A stretch of DNA of 64,000 nt from Streptomyces sp. SCL15-4 (GCF_033366695.1 NZ_JAOBTQ010000001.1:372001-436000); one strand, 5' to 3'. Positions 51,072 to 60,814 are shown, numbered from the stretch's first letter. Program-made: numbers and translations. The notes: generated from the sequence alone by a model not told the origin.

Positions 51072-51807
51072 CCTGCAGATCTCCGACCTCGCCTCCCCGT
51101 CGGACGTCCACGGTGTGCACGGCGCGGCCGGAGTGACCCAGTGGCGGTCGCTCGCGGCCGGGCGGGGGCTGCGCGGTCCCTACGAGGCCGTCGAGTGGGC
51201 GTGCGTCCCGCCCGGCGGGCTCAGCGGGGAGCATCTGCACAGCCGTACCGAGGAGGCGTACGTCCTGCTGTCCGGCCGGGGCGAGGCGCTGCTCAACGGC
51301 GAGCCGCACCCGGTGCGGGCCGGAGAGATCGTCCTCACCGGTCTCGGCGCGACACACGGCCTGCGCAACACGGGCGCCGGGCCGCTGAGCTGGCTGACGC
51401 TCGAAGTCCCCGCCCCGCGCACGCTGGCCCTCACTCACTCGGCCTGGAAGGAAGCACCCATGACGGACCCGCAGACCGGTGAAGCGGTGATCGTCGACCT
51501 CGAAGAGCTGCGGGACGTGGATCCCCGGCCCACCCTCCAGGGGCCGCTGCGCCGGATCCGGCTGCTTGAGCTGGCCCCCGGCGCGGCCGAGCGCCTGCCC
51601 GGACAAGGGGCCGAGCACACGGTGTTCGTGCTGTCGGGTGCCGCTACGGCGACCAGCGGGTCCGGTGACGTCACCGTGCGGGAGGGCATGTCCGTGACCG
51701 CGTCCGGCGGCGAGGACCTCCGGATCACCGCGTCCGCCGCGGGCCTTCGGGCCGTGTGCGCCAGTTTCGTCGTCCCGTCGCCGCACGAGAGGGGCGCGGG
51801 GCTGTGA
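51061..51807 (+). CDS. two-domain cupin protein
   Basis: The 248-residue protein has an N-terminal cupin with GGLSGEHLHSRTEEAYVLLSGRGEALLNGEPHPVRAGEIVLTGLGATHGLRN (His, His, Glu metal set, then a second-motif His) and a second, less conserved cupin half (VFVLSGAATATSGSGDVTVREGMSVTAS). It starts inside the end of the cyclase gene (11-base overlap), so the two are coupled. It could be an isomerase, epimerase or dioxygenase-like enzyme acting on the cyclitol. No specific reaction can be assigned. Confidence 0.78.
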   Translation: MRPDLQISDLASPSDVHGVHGAAGVTQWRSLAAGRGLRGPYEAVEWACVPPGGLSGEHLHSRTEEAYVLLSGRGEALLNGEPHPVRAGEIVLTGLGATHGLRNTGAGPLSWLTLEVPAPRTLALTHSAWKEAPMTDPQTGEAVIVDLEELRDVDPRPTLQGPLRRIRLLELAPGAAERLPGQGAEHTVFVLSGAATATSGSGDVTVREGMSVTASGGEDLRITASAAGLRAVCASFVVPSPHERGAGL

Positions 51808-52733
51808 TCGTCACCGACAGCGGCGCCGCCTCGGCCGTGCTGGACGGCGACGGCCGCAGCCGGCGCTGGCGGTGCCTGGCGCGCCGCGGCATGCTCTTCA
51901 GCGAGTGCGAGTCCGTCGACCACGTGACCCTGGAGAAGGACTCCGTGCTCCACGCGGACCCCGAGGCCGGCACCGAAAGCCTCTGGTACGTGGTGCGGGG
52001 CGATGCCGCGTTCCACGCCGGCCACGGCCCGGCCCGCCCCGTCCGGGAGGGTCACGCCGTCCTCCTCCCGGCCGGCGCCTCCGGGCGCCTGGTGGCCGGC
52101 TCCGCCACGGAGGTCGTCGTGGTGACCTGCGTACCGGACGCGGTGGCGCGCCGGCTCCCGGCCCGGGCGCCGTCGCTCCCGGCACCGGCGCGGGGCATCC
52201 CGACGGCGACCAATGTCGACCACATCGCCTATACCGTGCCCGACCTCGACGAGGCCGTGCGGTTCTTCGTCGATGTCCTCGGCGCCGACCTGCTGTACCG
52301 CGAGGACACCATCCGCTCCGACGGCGACGACTGGATGCGCGAAGCGCTCGACGTGCACCCGCGGGCCACCGCCGACATCGCCATGCTCCGCCTCGGCCCG
52401 GTCACCAACATCGAACTGTTCCAGTACACGGCACCGGACCAGAACCGGACCATGCCCAGGAACAGCGACGTGGGCGGGCACCATCTGGCCTTCTACGTAC
52501 GGGACATCGACGCGGCGACCGCGTACCTGCGCCGGCACCCCGGCGTGCGCGTCCTCGGCGACGGGCCACGGACCGTGACGAGCGGCCCGATAGCGGGAGA
52601 CCGCTGGGTCTACTTCCTCAGCCCGTGGGGCATGCAGATGGAGCTGATCAGCCTCCCCGAGAAGCTGCCCTACGAGGACACGACCCCGCACCGCCGGTTC
52701 GGGCCGTGCGCCGCCTGGTCGGTCACGCCGTGA
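51804..52733 (+). CDS. cupin-VOC fusion protein (valiolone epimerase-like)
   Basis: The 309-residue protein joins an N-terminal cupin (about 1-115; SLWYVVRGDAAFHAGHGPARPVREGHAVLLPAG) to a C-terminal vicinal-oxygen-chelate domain (about 135-285; NVDHIAYTVPDLDEAVRFFVDVLGADLLY, GHHLAFYVRDIDAATAYL, VYFLSPWGMQMELISLP). The VOC half resembles 2-epi-5-epi-valiolone epimerases such as ValD and CetB (named from memory). The GTG start overlaps the cupin gene's stop (GTGA). The likely job is epimerisation of the cyclase product; the fused cupin is unusual. Confidence 0.72.
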   Translation: MIVTDSGAASAVLDGDGRSRRWRCLARRGMLFSECESVDHVTLEKDSVLHADPEAGTESLWYVVRGDAAFHAGHGPARPVREGHAVLLPAGASGRLVAGSATEVVVVTCVPDAVARRLPARAPSLPAPARGIPTATNVDHIAYTVPDLDEAVRFFVDVLGADLLYREDTIRSDGDDWMREALDVHPRATADIAMLRLGPVTNIELFQYTAPDQNRTMPRNSDVGGHHLAFYVRDIDAATAYLRRHPGVRVLGDGPRTVTSGPIAGDRWVYFLSPWGMQMELISLPEKLPYEDTTPHRRFGPCAAWSVTP

Positions 52734-52773
52734 CCGGCGCACCGCCCCGGGCCCGCGAAGGAGGTCTCGCACC

Positions 52774-53505
52774 GTGAAGGGCAGCGAGGAACTGGTGTGC
52801 CGGGCCGTGCTGTTCGACCTGGACGGCGTCCTCGTGCGGTCGGAAGCCGTGGTGGAGCGGTCCTGGACCGCGTGGGCGCTCGACCGGGGACTGGAGCCGG
52901 ACCGGGTGCTCGCCGCCTGCCACGGCCGGCGGTCCGTCGAGGTGGTCGCCGCGGTCGCCCCGCACCTGGACGCGGCGGCGGAGGCGGCCCGGGTGGAGGC
53001 CGCGCAGACCGCGGACACCGATGGCCTCACGCGGTGCCCGGGCGCGGACGCCGTGCTCGGCGCGCTGTCCGGCGCGGCCTGGGCGGTCGTGACCTCGGGG
53101 ACCAGGGCCCTGGCCCGCTCCCGGCTGCGCGCCACCGGCCTCCCGGTGCCGGACGTCCTGGTCACCGCCGACGACGTCGCGAACGGGAAACCGGCACCGG
53201 ACGGCTATCTGGCCGCGTCCCGGGCGCTCGGCCTCCCGCCCGCGGACTGCGTCGTCGTGGAGGACGCGCTCCCCGGCGTCACCGCCGCGCGCGCCGCCGG
53301 CATGACGGTCGTCGGTGTGCGGGGACCGGCCCTCGGCCCCGAGGAGTCGCTCGGGAGGGTCGTCGGCGCCGTGGGCGACCTCGCTCCGCGGCTGCGCGCG
53401 GGGCACATCGTGCTGCTGGGCGGCGCCCGCCGCCCCTCAAGCCCCGGCCTCCCTCCCCGCGCTCCGGCCCACCCCTCACCCATACGTGCGAAGGAGGCGT
53501 CATGA
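52774..53505 (+). CDS. HAD-superfamily phosphatase (beta-phosphoglucomutase-like)
   Basis: The 243-residue protein has the HAD motifs: AVLFDLDGVLVRSEAV (motif I, both Asp), VVTSGTRALARSRL (motif II, Thr/Ser), the Lys of ADDVANGKPAPDGYLAASRAL (motif III), and VVEDALPGVTAARAAG (motif IV). The capped fold fits a phosphosugar or phosphocyclitol phosphatase. It would remove phosphate from a pathway intermediate. The GTG follows AAGGAGGT. Confidence 0.85.
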   Translation: MKGSEELVCRAVLFDLDGVLVRSEAVVERSWTAWALDRGLEPDRVLAACHGRRSVEVVAAVAPHLDAAAEAARVEAAQTADTDGLTRCPGADAVLGALSGAAWAVVTSGTRALARSRLRATGLPVPDVLVTADDVANGKPAPDGYLAASRALGLPPADCVVVEDALPGVTAARAAGMTVVGVRGPALGPEESLGRVVGAVGDLAPRLRAGHIVLLGGARRPSSPGLPPRAPAHPSPIRAKEAS

Positions 53506-54269
53506 GCGGAGATTCGCCCGCCGTCGGCCTGGTGACCGCGGGGTCCGGCGGCATCGGCCGCGCCGTGGCCGAGGAGTTGCTCGCCCGTGGCGTCGTCGAC
53601 CGGCTGGTCGTCGTCGACGTGAACGAACCCGCGGCGCCGCTGCCCGCGCGGGCCGTCTTCCGGCAGTGCGATCTGCGGGACGCCGGCCGGCTCGCCGAGC
53701 TGGTCGGTGAACTACCCGCCGAGCTGTCGGTGCTGGTCAACGTGCTCGGCGGCGAGCAACGGCCGCCCGTGGCACCGGTGGCCGACGTCGCCTGGCCGCC
53801 GCCGGAGGTCTGGGACGACATCATCGACCTGAACGTCTCGGCCGCCTACCGGCTCACGCGCGCGCTGGCCGACCGGCTCGTCCCGGGCGCGGCGGTGTGC
53901 AACGTCAGCTCCATCGCCGCGGCGATGCCGTGGGCGGTCTCCCCCGCCTACGGCGCCGCCAAGGCCGCGCTGGAGCACTGGAGTTCCTCGCTGGCCGTCC
54001 TCCTCGCGCCGCGCGCGGTCCGGGTCAATCTGGTCCGGCCCGGATTCGTCTGGAGCCGTCAGTGGGCGGCCGTGGACCGGGCGGAGTTCGAGCGCGTGGT
54101 CGCCGACCGGGTCGTCCTGCGCGAGGCGCCGCCGTACACCGGCCGGGAGCAGACGGCCGCGGACGTCGCCGCCGCGGTGGCGTTCCTCTGCTCCGCCGAC
54201 GCCCGGCATGTCACGGGGCAGGCCATCAACGTCGACGGCGGGGCGACGCTCGTCAGGGCCGCCCGATGA
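53502..54269 (+). CDS. short-chain dehydrogenase/reductase, cyclitol oxidoreductase candidate
   Basis: The 255-residue protein is a classical SDR: VGLVTAGSGGIGRAVAEELL, the Asp after strand 2 (LVVVDVNEPAAPL, suggesting NAD), LVNVLGG, VCNVSSIAAAM with the Ser, SPAYGAAKAALEHW with the Tyr and Lys, and VTGQAINVDGGATL. The ATG overlaps the stop of the HAD gene (ATGA) and follows AAGGAGG. It is suited to oxidise or reduce a C7-cyclitol position, as SDRs do in validamycin-type pathways. Confidence 0.9.
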   Translation: MSGDSPAVGLVTAGSGGIGRAVAEELLARGVVDRLVVVDVNEPAAPLPARAVFRQCDLRDAGRLAELVGELPAELSVLVNVLGGEQRPPVAPVADVAWPPPEVWDDIIDLNVSAAYRLTRALADRLVPGAAVCNVSSIAAAMPWAVSPAYGAAKAALEHWSSSLAVLLAPRAVRVNLVRPGFVWSRQWAAVDRAEFERVVADRVVLREAPPYTGREQTAADVAAAVAFLCSADARHVTGQAINVDGGATLVRAAR

Positions 54270-55603
54270 CGGGACCCGCCGGGCCGCCGCCGTCCCCGCA
54301 GCGGTTTTCAGCCAAGAGAAGGGCACACATCGACATGCAGGAAGAGACCGTCCCCCGGCTGTCCGTGGTCATCCCCACGTACAACCGCGAGAGTCTGCTG
54401 GACCGGACGCTCAAGTCCCTGGTCCGGCAGAACGTCCCGGTGTCGGACTTCGAGGTGGTCGTCGCCGACGACGGCTCCTCGGACGGCACCGCCGAACTGG
54501 TCCGCTCCTACGCGGACCGGCTTCGGGTGCGCTACCACTTCCAGGAGGACCTGGGATTCCGGGTGGCGGCGGCCCGCAACGGCGGGGCCAGGCTCGCCAC
54601 CGCCCCCGTGCTGGCGTTCCTCGACACCGGCATGATCGTGGGCCCGGACTGGGTGCGCGCCCATCTCGAAGCCCACGCGTCCGGCCGCCGGCAGGCGGTG
54701 CTCGGCTACTCCTACGGCTACAACCCGGCGAACCCGTGCCGGGAGATGGAGGGCATCGTCGACACCCTCCCGCCCGAGGAGGTGGTGCGGCGGCTGATCG
54801 ACGTGCCGTCCTTCCAGGACATGCGGCTGCCCGACTACGAACGCGTCGGCTTCGATCCGGGCCGCATGGCCATGCCCTGGGTGTTCCTGTGGACGCTGAA
54901 CTTCTCGCTGCCCGCGGCCGAGTTCTGGGCGGTCGGCGGCTTCGACGAGGACTTCACGGGCTGGGGGGTGGAGGACATCGAGCTGGGGTACCGGCTGCAC
55001 GGCAACGGCACCGCCATGGTGGTCTCGCGTACGGCGTGGGGCATCGAGCTGCCGCACGAACGGGCGCACGACGAGGCCGCGGTCAGCATCATGCGCAACT
55101 GCCAGCGGTTCCTCGACAAGCATCCCGGGGTGCGGACCGAGCTGTACTGGGCGGTGTCCTCGCGTGGTCTCATCGACCCCCTGGAGGTCGAATGGGAGGA
55201 CCTGCTGGGCTGGACCTCGGCGGCCGACGGCCGGGACGCGGCCGAGGAACTGGCCGATGCCACACGCCACTTGCAGGATCGGTCCGGTGATCCGGCGCGC
55301 GTGGCGGTGTTCGGCTGCGGCCCGCGGCTGCCGGCCGAGTGGGCGTCCGCGAACGCGCGGTTCTCCCTCTGCGACTTCGACGAGCGGGCCCTCGGGCAGG
55401 CCGTGGACGGCGCCCCCGCCACGGTCGTGGAGTCCCTGCACCTGTGCGGGATGCGCACTCCCTGGCCGGACCGCCGGTTCGACCTCGTGGTGGTGACCTC
55501 CCGGCTCGCGGGCGGCCTGTGGAACCGCTGGGGCGATCACATCACGGCCGAGGCCAAGCGGCTCGGCGGCGAGGTCCGCGCGCCCGGGCCCGACCTCATG
55601 TGA
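54266..55603 (+). CDS. GT2-like glycosyltransferase with C-terminal Rossmann-like tail
   Basis: The 445-residue protein has a GT-A glycosyltransferase: VPRLSVVIPTYNRESLLDRTLKSLV, VVVADDGSSDGTAELV, VAAARNGGARLATAPVLAFLDTGMIV, and GGFDEDFTGWGVEDIELGYRL, the galactosyltransferase (GT7-C-like) motif. After about residue 335 a second segment reads ARVAVFGCGPRLPAEW and RRFDLVVVTSRLAGGLWNRWG, resembling a short methyltransferase-like fold without clear SAM motifs. The start ATG overlaps the SDR stop; 54335 is an alternative. Confidence 0.75.
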   Translation: MTGPAGPPPSPQRFSAKRRAHIDMQEETVPRLSVVIPTYNRESLLDRTLKSLVRQNVPVSDFEVVVADDGSSDGTAELVRSYADRLRVRYHFQEDLGFRVAAARNGGARLATAPVLAFLDTGMIVGPDWVRAHLEAHASGRRQAVLGYSYGYNPANPCREMEGIVDTLPPEEVVRRLIDVPSFQDMRLPDYERVGFDPGRMAMPWVFLWTLNFSLPAAEFWAVGGFDEDFTGWGVEDIELGYRLHGNGTAMVVSRTAWGIELPHERAHDEAAVSIMRNCQRFLDKHPGVRTELYWAVSSRGLIDPLEVEWEDLLGWTSAADGRDAAEELADATRHLQDRSGDPARVAVFGCGPRLPAEWASANARFSLCDFDERALGQAVDGAPATVVESLHLCGMRTPWPDRRFDLVVVTSRLAGGLWNRWGDHITAEAKRLGGEVRAPGPDLM

Positions 55604-55653
55604 GCCCTGTGCGGAGGCCGTGGCCGAGGCCGGAAAACGCCGACGGGTCTTTA

Positions 55654-55676
55654 TTTTCAGGAACCCTGCCTGAAAA
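55654..55676. terminator. AT-rich hairpin upstream of the first MFS gene
   Basis: TTTTCAGG at 55654-55661 pairs with CCTGAAAA at 55669-55676 across a 7-base loop, 51 bases after the glycosyltransferase stop. The AT-rich stem, preceded by CTTTA and followed by AATGA, is unusual here. It may be a terminator of the upstream genes or an operator ahead of the MFS genes. Confidence 0.45.
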
Positions 55677-55736
55677 ATGAGCGGCCCGGACCACCGCAAG
55701 CGCTTGTCGTCATCGCATCCCCGAGGAGAACCCGCC

Positions 55737-56933
55737 ATGAAAGCGTCGACCGACCGGCCCGCGCAGCAACGCCCCGGAGCGCGCGCGGCGCGCGTGCGCA
55801 CCGCGGCCGTCTTCGCCGTGCACGGTGCCGTCGCCGGCAGCTTCGCCACCCGTATCCCCTGGATCGTCGACCATCTGCGCATCAGCGACGGTTCGCTGGG
55901 CGTGGCCCTGCTCGCTCCGGCCCTCGGCTCCCTGCTGGCCATGCCCCTGGCCAGCAGGCTGGTGCACCGGTTCGGCGGGCGCGCGGCACTGCGTACGCTG
56001 CTCACCGCCTGGTGCGTCGCGCTGCTGCTGCCCGCGCTGGCCCCCAACGTGGTCCTGCTGTTCGCCGGGCTGCTGGTGTTCGGTGCGGCGGCGGGCATGG
56101 CGGACGTCGTCATGAACGCGGCCGGGGTCGAACTGGAGAAGGAACTGGGCCGTTCCGTGATGGCGAGCATGCACGGCATGTGGGGTGTCGGCGGGCTGGT
56201 GGCCTCGGGTGCCGGGTCGCTCGCCGCGGCGGCGCAGGTGGACGCCCGGGTCCACTTCGCCGCCGCGGCGGCCGTCCTCGCCTGCGTCGGGCTGTACGCC
56301 GTCCAGGGAGTGCTGGACATCAGGCCGCGGCCGGGCCAGCAGGAACCGCCGCGCTTCGCGCTGCCGCCGCGGTCGGCGCTGGCCATCGGCGCGGTCGGCT
56401 TCTGCGCCGTCTTCGCCGAGGGCGCCAGCGGCAACTGGAGCGCCCTGTACCTGAGTTCCGTCGCACACGCCGACGACGGCGTCGCCGCGGGCAGTTACAC
56501 CGGGTTCGCCTGCGCCCTGGCGGTCAGCAGGCTGCTCGGCGACCATGTGGTCCGGCGGATCGGCGTGGTGAACGCGGTCCGGCTCAGCGGAGCGGTCGCC
56601 ACCGCCGGCCTGCTCCTCGTCGTCGTCGCGCGCACCCCGGCACCCGCCGTCTGCGGCTTCGCGCTGGTGGGCATCGGAGTGGCGGTCGTCCTGCCGCTCT
56701 CCTTCGCGGCCGCGGGGGCGACGGCCACGGACACCAGCCGCACCATCGCCGGCATCGCGACCCTCACCTACACCTCCAACCTGCTCGCACCGGCCGTCAT
56801 GGGCTTCGTCTCCGACGCGACCTCACTGCCCGTCTCCTTCGCGCTGGTGGCCCTGCTGACCTTGTCGCTCGTCTTCACGGCCTCCGTGCTGCGCCCGTCC
56901 GGCACCCCCGAGAAGGCGGCCCCCGCCGCCTGA
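55737..56933 (+). CDS. MFS transporter, first of tandem pair
   Basis: The 398-residue protein has twelve predicted helices and the YbjJ-like MFS pattern: RIPWIVDHLRISDGSLGVALLAPALGSLLAMPLASRLVHRFGG, VMNAAGVELEKELGRSVMASMHGMWGVGG. The ATG has GAGGAG eight bases upstream. It is adjacent to a second, similar MFS gene, suggesting an old duplication. One or both may export the cluster B product. Confidence 0.85.
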   Translation: MKASTDRPAQQRPGARAARVRTAAVFAVHGAVAGSFATRIPWIVDHLRISDGSLGVALLAPALGSLLAMPLASRLVHRFGGRAALRTLLTAWCVALLLPALAPNVVLLFAGLLVFGAAAGMADVVMNAAGVELEKELGRSVMASMHGMWGVGGLVASGAGSLAAAAQVDARVHFAAAAAVLACVGLYAVQGVLDIRPRPGQQEPPRFALPPRSALAIGAVGFCAVFAEGASGNWSALYLSSVAHADDGVAAGSYTGFACALAVSRLLGDHVVRRIGVVNAVRLSGAVATAGLLLVVVARTPAPAVCGFALVGIGVAVVLPLSFAAAGATATDTSRTIAGIATLTYTSNLLAPAVMGFVSDATSLPVSFALVALLTLSLVFTASVLRPSGTPEKAAPAA

Positions 56934-57011
56934 CGCCGACGGCACCGACGAGACAGCACCCCAGCCGCCCACGGCGATCCGCCGAGGGCACCGATCGGAG
57001 AGACAGCCCGC

Positions 57012-58250
57012 ATGGACATCACCACCGACCGCGCCGTGCTCCGGCGCGGACGCACCGCCACCTCCCTCCTCTTCCTGCTGTTCGGCGCCGCCCTCGGCGC
57101 CTGGACGAGCCGGATCCCCAGCGTGAAGAGCCATCTCGGCCTCGGCGACGGCCTGCTGAGTCTGGCGCTGCTCTCCTTCGCCCTCGGGGCGATCGTCGGC
57201 ATGATGGTGCTCGGCCGGCTCGCCGACCGGTACGGCAGCACCCGGGTCATGGTGCCGACGGCGCTGCTGGAGGGGCTCCTCCTCGTCCCGCCCGCCTATA
57301 TGCCGGACCTCGCGGCACTGATGCTGGCCCTGTTCCTGTTCGGGCTGGTGCACGGCACCCTGAACATCGCCATGAACGCCAACGCGATCGAGGTGCAGCG
57401 GGCCTGGGGACGGCCGATCATGTCGTCGTTCCACGCGGTCTACAGCATCGGCGGCTTCCTCGGTTCGGCGGCCGGCGGCCTGTTCGCCCGTCAGGAGCTG
57501 AGCGCGCGGGCGACCTTCCTCTCGGTGGGCGGCTGTGTCGTCCTCCTGGCGCTCTGGGCGGCGCTCTGGGCGCTGCCGGCCGGCACGGGCGCCGCCGCGC
57601 CCGAGGGCGCTTTGGCCGGGCCCGCCGGGCGCGGCGTCATCCGCTCGCCGCAGTTGTGGTTCCTCGGCGCCCTGGCGATGTGTGCCCTGGTCGGGGAGGG
57701 CACGGCGGCCGACTGGAGCGCCGTCTATCTGCACGAGGACCTCGGCGGCTCGCCCGGCTTCGCGGCGTCGGCGTTCGCCGCGTTCTCGGCGGCGATGACC
57801 GCCGGACGGCTGCTCGGCGACCGGCTCACGGCGCGGTTCGGACCGGTGGCGCTGGTACGGGCCTGCGGTGTGCTCGCCTCCGTCGGCATGACGGCGGCCC
57901 TGATCGTCGGCCGGCCGTGGGCGGCAGTCGTCGGATTCGCCTGCCTGGGAGCGGGGATGTCCTGCATCGCCCCGCAGGTCTACTCCGCGGCCGGCCAGCG
58001 CGACCCGGCCCGCGCGGGTGCCGCGCTGTCCCTGGTCGTCAGTCTCGGCTACGTGGGCTTCCTCATCGGCCCCATCGTGATCGGCGGCGTCAGCACGGTC
58101 GTCGGGCTGCCCCTCGCCCTCGGCCTTCCCGCGCTCCTCGTCTTCCTGGTCGCGCTCGGCGCACCGGCCCTGCGCCCGGCCGCACCGGCTCCCGCGACCA
58201 CCGGCCGCACCGAAGACACCGGGCTGGTGCCCGGCCCCGGACGCGGCTGA
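57012..58250 (+). CDS. MFS transporter, second of tandem pair
   Basis: The 412-residue protein has the same layout as its neighbour: TSRIPSVKSHLGLGDGLLSLALLSFALGAIVGMMVLGRLADRYG and IAMNANAIEVQRAWGRPIMSSFHAVYSIGGFLGSAAGG. Matching landmarks in the same positions (IPW/IPS, MNA, MWGVGG/VYSIGG) indicate a paralogue. The gap between the two genes is 78 bases. It lies upstream of the GT5-NUDIX fusion gene. Confidence 0.85.
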   Translation: MDITTDRAVLRRGRTATSLLFLLFGAALGAWTSRIPSVKSHLGLGDGLLSLALLSFALGAIVGMMVLGRLADRYGSTRVMVPTALLEGLLLVPPAYMPDLAALMLALFLFGLVHGTLNIAMNANAIEVQRAWGRPIMSSFHAVYSIGGFLGSAAGGLFARQELSARATFLSVGGCVVLLALWAALWALPAGTGAAAPEGALAGPAGRGVIRSPQLWFLGALAMCALVGEGTAADWSAVYLHEDLGGSPGFAASAFAAFSAAMTAGRLLGDRLTARFGPVALVRACGVLASVGMTAALIVGRPWAAVVGFACLGAGMSCIAPQVYSAAGQRDPARAGAALSLVVSLGYVGFLIGPIVIGGVSTVVGLPLALGLPALLVFLVALGAPALRPAAPAPATTGRTEDTGLVPGPGRG

Positions 58251-58303
58251 CCCGGACAACTCCCCCACCGACTTGCCGTATCGCCTAGCGAACAGAGGGA
58301 CCG

Positions 58304-60796
58304 TTGCACATCATCGAGTGTCATTTCGAGTTCAGCGGATTCGACGACCACCTCGTCAAGGCGGGAACCTCCGTCTATCTGTGGAACCTGGCCCGGCAGT
58401 TCCGGGACCAGGGCCACCGGGTCGGCGCGGTCACCCCCGCGCACGGCCTCCTGCCGCTGCTGCGCGAACGGTACGAGGTCGTCGACCTGGACTGGCGGAC
58501 GGACGACGCGATCCCGGTACGGCTGGACCCGGCCGAGTGGCCGGGCCGGCCGGAAACGGCGCACCTGCCGGTGTCCGTGCGCGCCCACCGGATGACCGTC
58601 GACGGCATCGACATCGTGCTGCTGAGCGGCGGAGTGCTGGACACCCACCCGGACACCTTCTATCCGCCCGCCGACCTCAAGGGCCACGACCTCACCTTCT
58701 TCAAGACCCTGGTCTTCCAGGTCGCCGCCGCCCGGTACGTCAGGGAGCGGGTCCCGGCGGGCGCGGTCGTGCACCTGCACGAACCCGTCCACCACTACCT
58801 GCTGCCCGCGCTGCTCGCCGGACACGGCCACCACGTGGTGTCCACGGTGCAGACGAACCTCCCCGTCGACACCAAGGTGTACGGCCCCGAGGTGCGCACC
58901 CTGCTCCGCCACGAGGGGGCCGACGCCTCGGTGGCCGACGGTCTGGCGGATCCGCCGCTCGACGGTCACCTGGAGCGGGCGATGCGCGCGTACCTGCCGC
59001 GCACCCTGCTCCACACGGACTCCCCGGAGCGTCCCGGCCACGACTACCTGCCGGTGCTGGGCCTGGTGTCCCGCTCCGTCGCCGCGCTGGACTTCCTGTC
59101 CGACGGGCAGCTGGCGCACGCGCTCACCCAGGCGGGAACCCCGTTCGAGCAGCTGTTCCAGCAGCTCGCCGTGCGCCGGGAACTCCGGGCGCGCACCCAT
59201 CTGATGACCGTCGGCGGCTGCGCCATCGGCGACGAGTGGCTCGACGTGCAGCGCTCCGAGGAACGCCGCCGGCGGACCCTGGAAGCCCTGGGACTGGACC
59301 CCGCGCTGCCCACGCTCTACCACAACGCGCGCTACTCGGTGCAGCACAAGGGCCAGAAGGAGCTGTTCCGGGGGGTGCGGCGGCTGCTGGAGGAGGGGCA
59401 CCGGGTCAACGTGCTGCTGCACTGCCTGGCGCCGCGGCCTCCGCAGGACGAGGACCTGGCCGCGCTGGAACGCGACCACGCCGGTCTCGTGCGCGTCCGG
59501 ACCGGTCCGATGAGCACGCCGGAGCTGATGGACTGGGCCGCCGCCGGTGACTTCTGCGTCTTCCCGTCCAAGTTCGAGATGGACACCTTCCTGATGGCGA
59601 TGGGCGAGGCGATGGCCGCGGGCTGCGTGCCCGTCGCGACCGCCCAGCAGGGGATGCGGCACTTCGGGCACACCGAGGACCTGGACGCGCCCGGAGCCAC
59701 CGGACTGGCGCTGCCGCGCTCGTTCCGGGTGGACGACGAAGCGCTGACGGAGGCGGTGCGGTCCGGCGTGCTGCGCATGCTGACCCTGTGGCGCGAGGAC
59801 CCGCGGCGGATCGAGACCCTGCGCGCCAACGCCGTGGCCACGGCCCGCGGTTTCACCTGGAAGGCGGCCGCCGACCGCTTCCTCGCCGTGTTCGAGGCCT
59901 GTGCCGAGGGGCGCCGCCCGGCGGACGCCACCCCGGTGGTCCGCTCGGTCCTCGCCGAGGGCGACCGCGCACCGCTCCCGGGCGGGCACGGAAGCGCCCA
60001 CCGCGCCGGGGACATGGTGCGGGTGCGGTGGCAGGGCACCGGCCTCGGCCGGGTCGAGGTCGTGCCGGCCACGCCCGATGCCGCCGTGGTGGAACTCGCC
60101 GCGCGGCCGGCCGGAGACCTGTTCACCGGCGAGGTCCCCGGCCCGGCACCGGAGCTGGCGCTGCTCGTCACCGGCCGCGACGGCAGGTCGGCGTGGCACG
60201 CGCTGCCCGTGGAGCACGCACCCGAGGTCACGGCCACCGGCTCGAAGGTGGTCTACGAGAACCGCTGGATGAGCGTGCGCGAGGACACCACCGTGCGCGA
60301 CGACGGCACTCCGGGTCTGTACGGCGTGGTCCACAAGCCCGACTACGCGATCGTCCTGCCCTACTCCGACGGCGGATTCCACCTGGTCGAGCAGTACCGG
60401 TATCCGGTCGCGGGCCGGTACTGGGAGTTCCCGCAGGGTTCCTGGGAGGACCGGCCGGATGCCGACCCCCTCGACCTCGCCCGGGGCGAACTCGCCGAGG
60501 AGACGGGCTTGACCGCCGCCGAGATGACCCGGATCGGGCACCTGTTCGCCGCCTACGGCTACAGCGACCAGGGCTTCCACGTGATCCTCGCCACCGGTCT
60601 CACCCAGGGCGAGCCGCGGCTCGAACCGGAGGAGGCCGGCCTGGTCAGCCGCTGGTTTCCCGAGGAGGAGGTATGGCGGCTGGTGGCCGAGGGCCGGCTC
60701 AAGGACGCCCCGTCGCTGGCGGCCCTCGCCCTCCTCCAGCGGCACCTGGCGGCCGGCCGGACGGACGTTCCGGCCGCCGCGCACAACCGCAGTTGA
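58304..60796 (+). CDS. glycogen-synthase-like (GT5) glycosyltransferase fused to NUDIX hydrolase
   Basis: The 830-residue protein has a GT-B part (about 1-545): [32 protein letters not shown] in the KxGG position of glycogen synthases, [19 protein letters not shown], and [34 protein letters not shown] as the donor motif. A beta-rich linker follows (about 560-645). The NUDIX domain (about 650-810) has [11 protein letters not shown] then [11 protein letters not shown], where the usual RE of the NUDIX box appears as GE but the EE pair is kept. TTG start with AGAGGGA close by. AcbS of acarbose is recalled as GT5-like; the NUDIX fusion is unusual. Confidence 0.75.
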   Translation: MHIIECHFEFSGFDDHLVKAGTSVYLWNLARQFRDQGHRVGAVTPAHGLLPLLRERYEVVDLDWRTDDAIPVRLDPAEWPGRPETAHLPVSVRAHRMTVDGIDIVLLSGGVLDTHPDTFYPPADLKGHDLTFFKTLVFQVAAARYVRERVPAGAVVHLHEPVHHYLLPALLAGHGHHVVSTVQTNLPVDTKVYGPEVRTLLRHEGADASVADGLADPPLDGHLERAMRAYLPRTLLHTDSPERPGHDYLPVLGLVSRSVAALDFLSDGQLAHALTQAGTPFEQLFQQLAVRRELRARTHLMTVGGCAIGDEWLDVQRSEERRRRTLEALGLDPALPTLYHNARYSVQHKGQKELFRGVRRLLEEGHRVNVLLHCLAPRPPQDEDLAALERDHAGLVRVRTGPMSTPELMDWAAAGDFCVFPSKFEMDTFLMAMGEAMAAGCVPVATAQQGMRHFGHTEDLDAPGATGLALPRSFRVDDEALTEAVRSGVLRMLTLWREDPRRIETLRANAVATARGFTWKAAADRFLAVFEACAEGRRPADATPVVRSVLAEGDRAPLPGGHGSAHRAGDMVRVRWQGTGLGRVEVVPATPDAAVVELAARPAGDLFTGEVPGPAPELALLVTGRDGRSAWHALPVEHAPEVTATGSKVVYENRWMSVREDTTVRDDGTPGLYGVVHKPDYAIVLPYSDGGFHLVEQYRYPVAGRYWEFPQGSWEDRPDADPLDLARGELAEETGLTAAEMTRIGHLFAAYGYSDQGFHVILATGLTQGEPRLEPEEAGLVSRWFPEEEVWRLVAEGRLKDAPSLAALALLQRHLAAGRTDVPAAAHNRS

Positions 60797-60814
60797 CACT
60801 CGGAAAGGGCACGC

